Source: Phylloscopus collybita (Eukaryota > Chordata > Aves > Passeriformes > Phylloscopidae). From it: a stretch of 64,000 nt of DNA. Location of the stretch: NCBI GenBank assembly GCA_027886175.1, contig JAJNNQ010000026.1, positions 14,627,501 through 14,691,500 of the forward strand, written 5' to 3'. A program made the translations under genes and the position numbers. Below the pieces are notes generated by a model. The model was not told where the DNA came from, made no database searches, and was given only the letters and a program-made list of their open reading frames with translations. This document shows positions 60,588 to 64,000 of this stretch, one piece after another (the stretch's first letter is position 1; every line of letters starts with the position of its first letter).

Positions 60588-61178
60588 TGTGCTGATTTCA
60601 GCTGGAGTTGAGTTAATGTTCTTCACTGTGGCTCGTGTGGGGCTACATTTTGAATTTGTGCTGAACAGAGGGTTGGTAATATAGAGATGTTTTTGTTATT
60701 GCTGAGCAGGGTTTGAACCAGAACCAAGACTTTTTCTGCTTTTCATTCTGCCACGCTGGCAAGGAGGTTGCAGGTGCGAGGGAGGCTTGCAGGAGCTGTT
60801 CAGGATGGGTCACCCAACTGACCAAAGGGTTATTCCAGACCCTATGACATCTGCTCAGTATACAAGGTGGGGAGAAGAAGGAGGAAGAGGGGGGGACATT
60901 TGAAGTGCTGGCATTTATCTCCCCAAATCACTGGGACACGTGGTGGGGCCCTACTCTCCTGGAGTTAGCTGAACACTGCCTGCCCACGGGAAGTGGGGAA
61001 TTAATTCCTTGTTTCACTTTGCTTGTGTGTGTGGCTTTTGTTCTTCCTGTTAAACTGTCTTCATCTCAGCTCCCGAATTCTCCGGCTTTTACCCACCCCA
61101 TTCTCTCCCCGATCTGTCCGTGGGGATGATCTGCTGAGCGAGCAGCTGCCTGGGGCTGGCTGAGGTTACACCACAACA
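60588..61178 (+). mobile_element. solo LTR, avian ERVL type
   Basis: A 591-bp element running from TGTGCTGATTTCAGCTGG to GGTTACACCACAACA. The internal order is that of the avian ERVL LTR I know: GAGTTAATGTTCTTC, TTTTTGTTATTGCTGAGCAG, CAACTGACCAAAGGGTTATTC, CTATGACATCTGCTCAGTATAC (TATA region, near 60860), CTTCCTGTTAAACTGTCTTC ATCTC and GAGCGAGCAGCTGCCTGGG. The strand follows from this order. The 5-bp flanks (ATGAC and AGCAG) do not match, so the target duplication has decayed or the ends are shifted. No internal genes are present. Confidence 0.87.
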
Positions 61179-64000
61179 AGCAGTAAAGCTGGAAGTAAAA
61201 GTAAGCCTGAACTTAAAGGGGATGCAGAAAAGCAAGGTAAAGAGGGAAGCAGCTTATTTCCCAAATTTCTTTGCTCTGAAGACAGTGAAACTTCAACATG
61301 TTCTTGATATTTGGAGACCAGGGATCATCTTCTTTGACCTTAGTGGTTTTCAGTGTGAAAGGCTACATGTAGGTTCATCACCTTAGGCTCAGACACAGGC
61401 CTTTCTTTGCAGGGTTTGATTCTTTAATATTTCTTTATAAGTGAGGAAATTTCTAGTACTTAAATGATTTCACTGACAACACCAATAATGTGCCTAACCC
61501 TGCTGCAAATAGTTATGAATGAACTGATAAATCCTACTGCCTGCTCTGGACAACTTAGCAGGGACTAAGCAGAAAAAATAAAAGTATTAATATTGGCAGG
61601 GAAAGCAGAGAGCTTTGCTGCAGGGAGAACAAGCAGTAATTCATAGAAATGGATCTGCAGGTCTCCTTTATTGATACAACCACATGACAGATTATATTTA
61701 GGATTAAATGGAGACTGGACACAATCAAGCCCTTAGCAAGGGAAATGTCTTTTTTTTCTGAGCAGGTTTTCCCATCCTATCATAAATGTACCAATTATTT
61801 CCAACCTCTGTCTCTCATTTTATGTTGGAGTAATCGTAAGATTTTTTTAGATAATTGCATTAGTAATTTTATTGCTTCTTTAGACATACTTTTATATGTT
61901 AAAATTTAAATTTATTGTACTTACAGCAGTATTGCTTCCCTGGATATAAAGCATTTTGGGAACATGACACTGAAAAAATATTCTATCAAATATATCATTA
62001 TAGTGTTTTACATATCCTGGTATCTAGAGAGCATTCTTAAAATATTTTTAGGTAACCTTAAGTGAAAAGAAAAACAAACCCTCAACTCAAACATATATAA
62101 CAAATGACCAGAAGCATTTGTTATTTTCCTTAAAATAAAAGCTCTTTCCTTACTCTCTAAATCAAGCTGGAATGAATGTCTTCTGTTGGTTTTGTTTGTT
62201 TGTTTGTTTGTTTTTCCTATAACATTCAGGAAACAATTTATTTGATACCATATGATGCAACTAAATTAGAAGAGAGAAGGTCTGTGAAAGAAATATTTTC
62301 CAAGGAGAATATCTTTTTTCCCAAAATTCCAGGGGGAAAAGATATGGAGTATTATCATCACTTTTCCAAACTCCCTTCCTCTCCTTCCCTACACCAGGTT
62401 CTCTCAAGGTTAATTTGAAATGGTATAAAATGCCGCATTCATGGAAAGAGCTGTTATTTTTTCGTTTAAAATAAAGAGATGTACTTCGGAATTTTTCCCC
62501 TTCATTACTCTGAAGCACCACAAAGGCCAGCACAGCTTACACCAGAGGGCAATAGTGAGCTGTAAATATTTTCTCTCCCACCCCTGCCTTTTCCATGGAA
62601 GCTCTTCTCAGGCGCTTTCAGGCTCCTCTTCTCCCCTAACCATAGGCGGTCCTAACAGTGTAAAATCTTGCACAATAGGACCAGATGCAGTGATGAGCTT
62701 TTTCCACTGTTCTCAGAATTTTCTGTATTTATAACAGATAGATGAAATTGGTGACTTTCATGACTCCATAAAGTTACTCACCGATTAGTCTGAACCCAAC
62801 ATTCAGGCTTCCCTGCAGTGCTAATACTCCTTCCTCTAAATCTGTACTCAGTCAGCTCTTTGGAGTAATGACTCTTGCCAGAACTGGTAATATCAAACAG
62901 GAGGGAACAAGTATATAATTTTACATATTCACTTCGGAATTCTTTTAAAGCAAATTTAAACCCTCCTCTTCAGAGACCAGGGCATTACTATGTGCAAATG
63001 TTATACCTTGTTTCTGGATGTTACAAGTGCAGTACAAGTGGCAGAAAAGGTGAAAAGAAGTGACTAAGAAAAAAATCAGGAAACTATACGAGGGAGAAAT
63101 TTATGTTTCTTTCTTAAATTTAAGTCATAGTTTTCTAAATAAAGAATTTTTGCCTTAGGACTTCTAAAAGAAACTAAGCAGCCCTTTCTGCGTTTTTACC
63201 TGTTATGTGGCTTGAATTGAATGAAATTTCTAAATTAAAGTTTCATCTATCCCAGATTTTTAAAAGTATTGTATAACTATCAGGGGACTGCAAGTAGAAA
63301 GAGGCTCTTTATTAATTTGACCTCTGCCTTTTGTCATATGGATTTCTTCTGCTTATGCTGGCTGCTGGAATTAAGTTTTTCTGACAAAGTTAGAATAGAG
63401 GAGGAAATTTTCCCCATCCATTTTGCATGAGTATAAAGACTTAGGGAACAAGTCATTATTTCTTTATATATGTACATTTTTACATACATCTAGCACAATT
63501 TTAAGTGCTAATAAGAAATTATCTCCATGAGAAGGGAATACATTGGTATGTTGTTACTGCTTAAGAGTGCTTCAGATGCAATTTTTCCCAAGATTTTTCT
63601 AATGTTAGTAAATGTTTGGGGTTGGGGGGTGGTGTTTTGGTTTCTTTGGTGTTGTTGTTGGGGTTTTTGCGCCAGAATCAGTGGCATTGCACTTAAAAGG
63701 AGTTAATAGAGTCATCTCCAAACAGCATTGAGGCACTGTTCCCAAACACCAGACCAGGATGCCTGATCTTATGGTAGCTACCTTCACTATTTTGTGAGAG
63801 TAAGTTCCTACAAATTCCAGCCTAATTGTCCTTTTCTTGGATCTATCTGTGTGACCACAGCTGTTAGAGACAAACCCTCAGGTTAAGAGACTGTGACAAG
63901 GGTCCTAGCTGCCACTGTCTCTTTTGCCTTAATTTTTTGTGGTGGAGGACAGGAGCTCTGAAGTTGTTGCTTAATTGACTTTTATATTTAATAGACTGCC
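61179..64000. other. unique noncoding DNA
   Basis: No gene or named repeat is recognised apart from a (TTTG)n patch at 62189-62214 and a G/T-rich patch at 63614-63668. Confidence 0.55.
62189..62214. repeat. (TTTG)n microsatellite, about 6 units
   Basis: A perfect tetranucleotide array. Confidence 0.9.

Noticed and set aside
60905..61129. 74-codon frame, plus strand, with a hydrophobic middle
   Set aside because: Lies inside the ERVL-type solo LTR, which carries no genes.
1..64000. A hidden bacterial-style system, CRISPR array, phage or plasmid block
   Set aside because: No direct-repeat/spacer array, no operon-like run of genes and no ribosome binding sites; the repeat content is avian.

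Overview
The window looks like nuclear DNA of a bird, probably a passerine. The evidence is a 5'-truncated CR1 LINE with a readable reverse-transcriptase C-terminus, several shorter CR1 tails, and solo LTRs of endogenous retroviruses that I recognise from avian genomes. These sit in an A+T-rich background with long homopolymer runs and simple repeats. There is no prokaryotic gene organisation: open frames are short, lack ribosome binding sites, and mostly come from chance or low-complexity DNA.

I see no complete protein-coding gene, tRNA, rRNA or CRISPR array. The window reads as intergenic or intronic sequence of a gene-poor region. The best hint of a gene is a pair of exon-like blocks on the + strand (5630-5677 and 8819-8888). 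Both have acceptor and donor signals, and their phases join to give one continuous helical, coiled-coil-like peptide. A third exon-like block (13219-13319) has very good splice sites but cannot continue the same frame. All of these are proposals, not identified genes.

Layout: 1-8.2 kb is unique A+T-rich DNA with the first candidate exon. 8.2-10.7 kb holds a MIR/CORE-SINE-like remnant, the second candidate exon, an LTR 3' fragment and two CR1-like pieces. 10.7-19.5 kb is mostly unique, with a third candidate exon and another MIR-like remnant. 19.5-22.7 kb is a repeat cluster: CR1 tail, a 40-bp-arm inverted repeat, an antisense LTR fragment, and the clear CR1 LINE on the minus strand. 22.7-46.1 kb is mostly unique noncoding DNA with a palindromic POU octamer pair, a CR1 tail, a CpG-retaining block near 33.7-34.0 kb and a 196-bp almost pure A/C tract. 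46.1-48.5 kb holds two copies of one LTR in inverted orientation 867 bp apart. 48.5-64 kb is unique DNA with a perfect (AAAAG)29 array, another LTR 5' fragment, an (ATTT)9 array and a 591-bp ERVL-type solo LTR.

The mobile elements are all decayed or LTR-only, and none can act autonomously from what is present. The observations most worth checking are the phase-compatible exon pair, the octamer palindrome with its nearby RFX-like X-box, the inverted LTR pair and the 20.9-kb hairpin.
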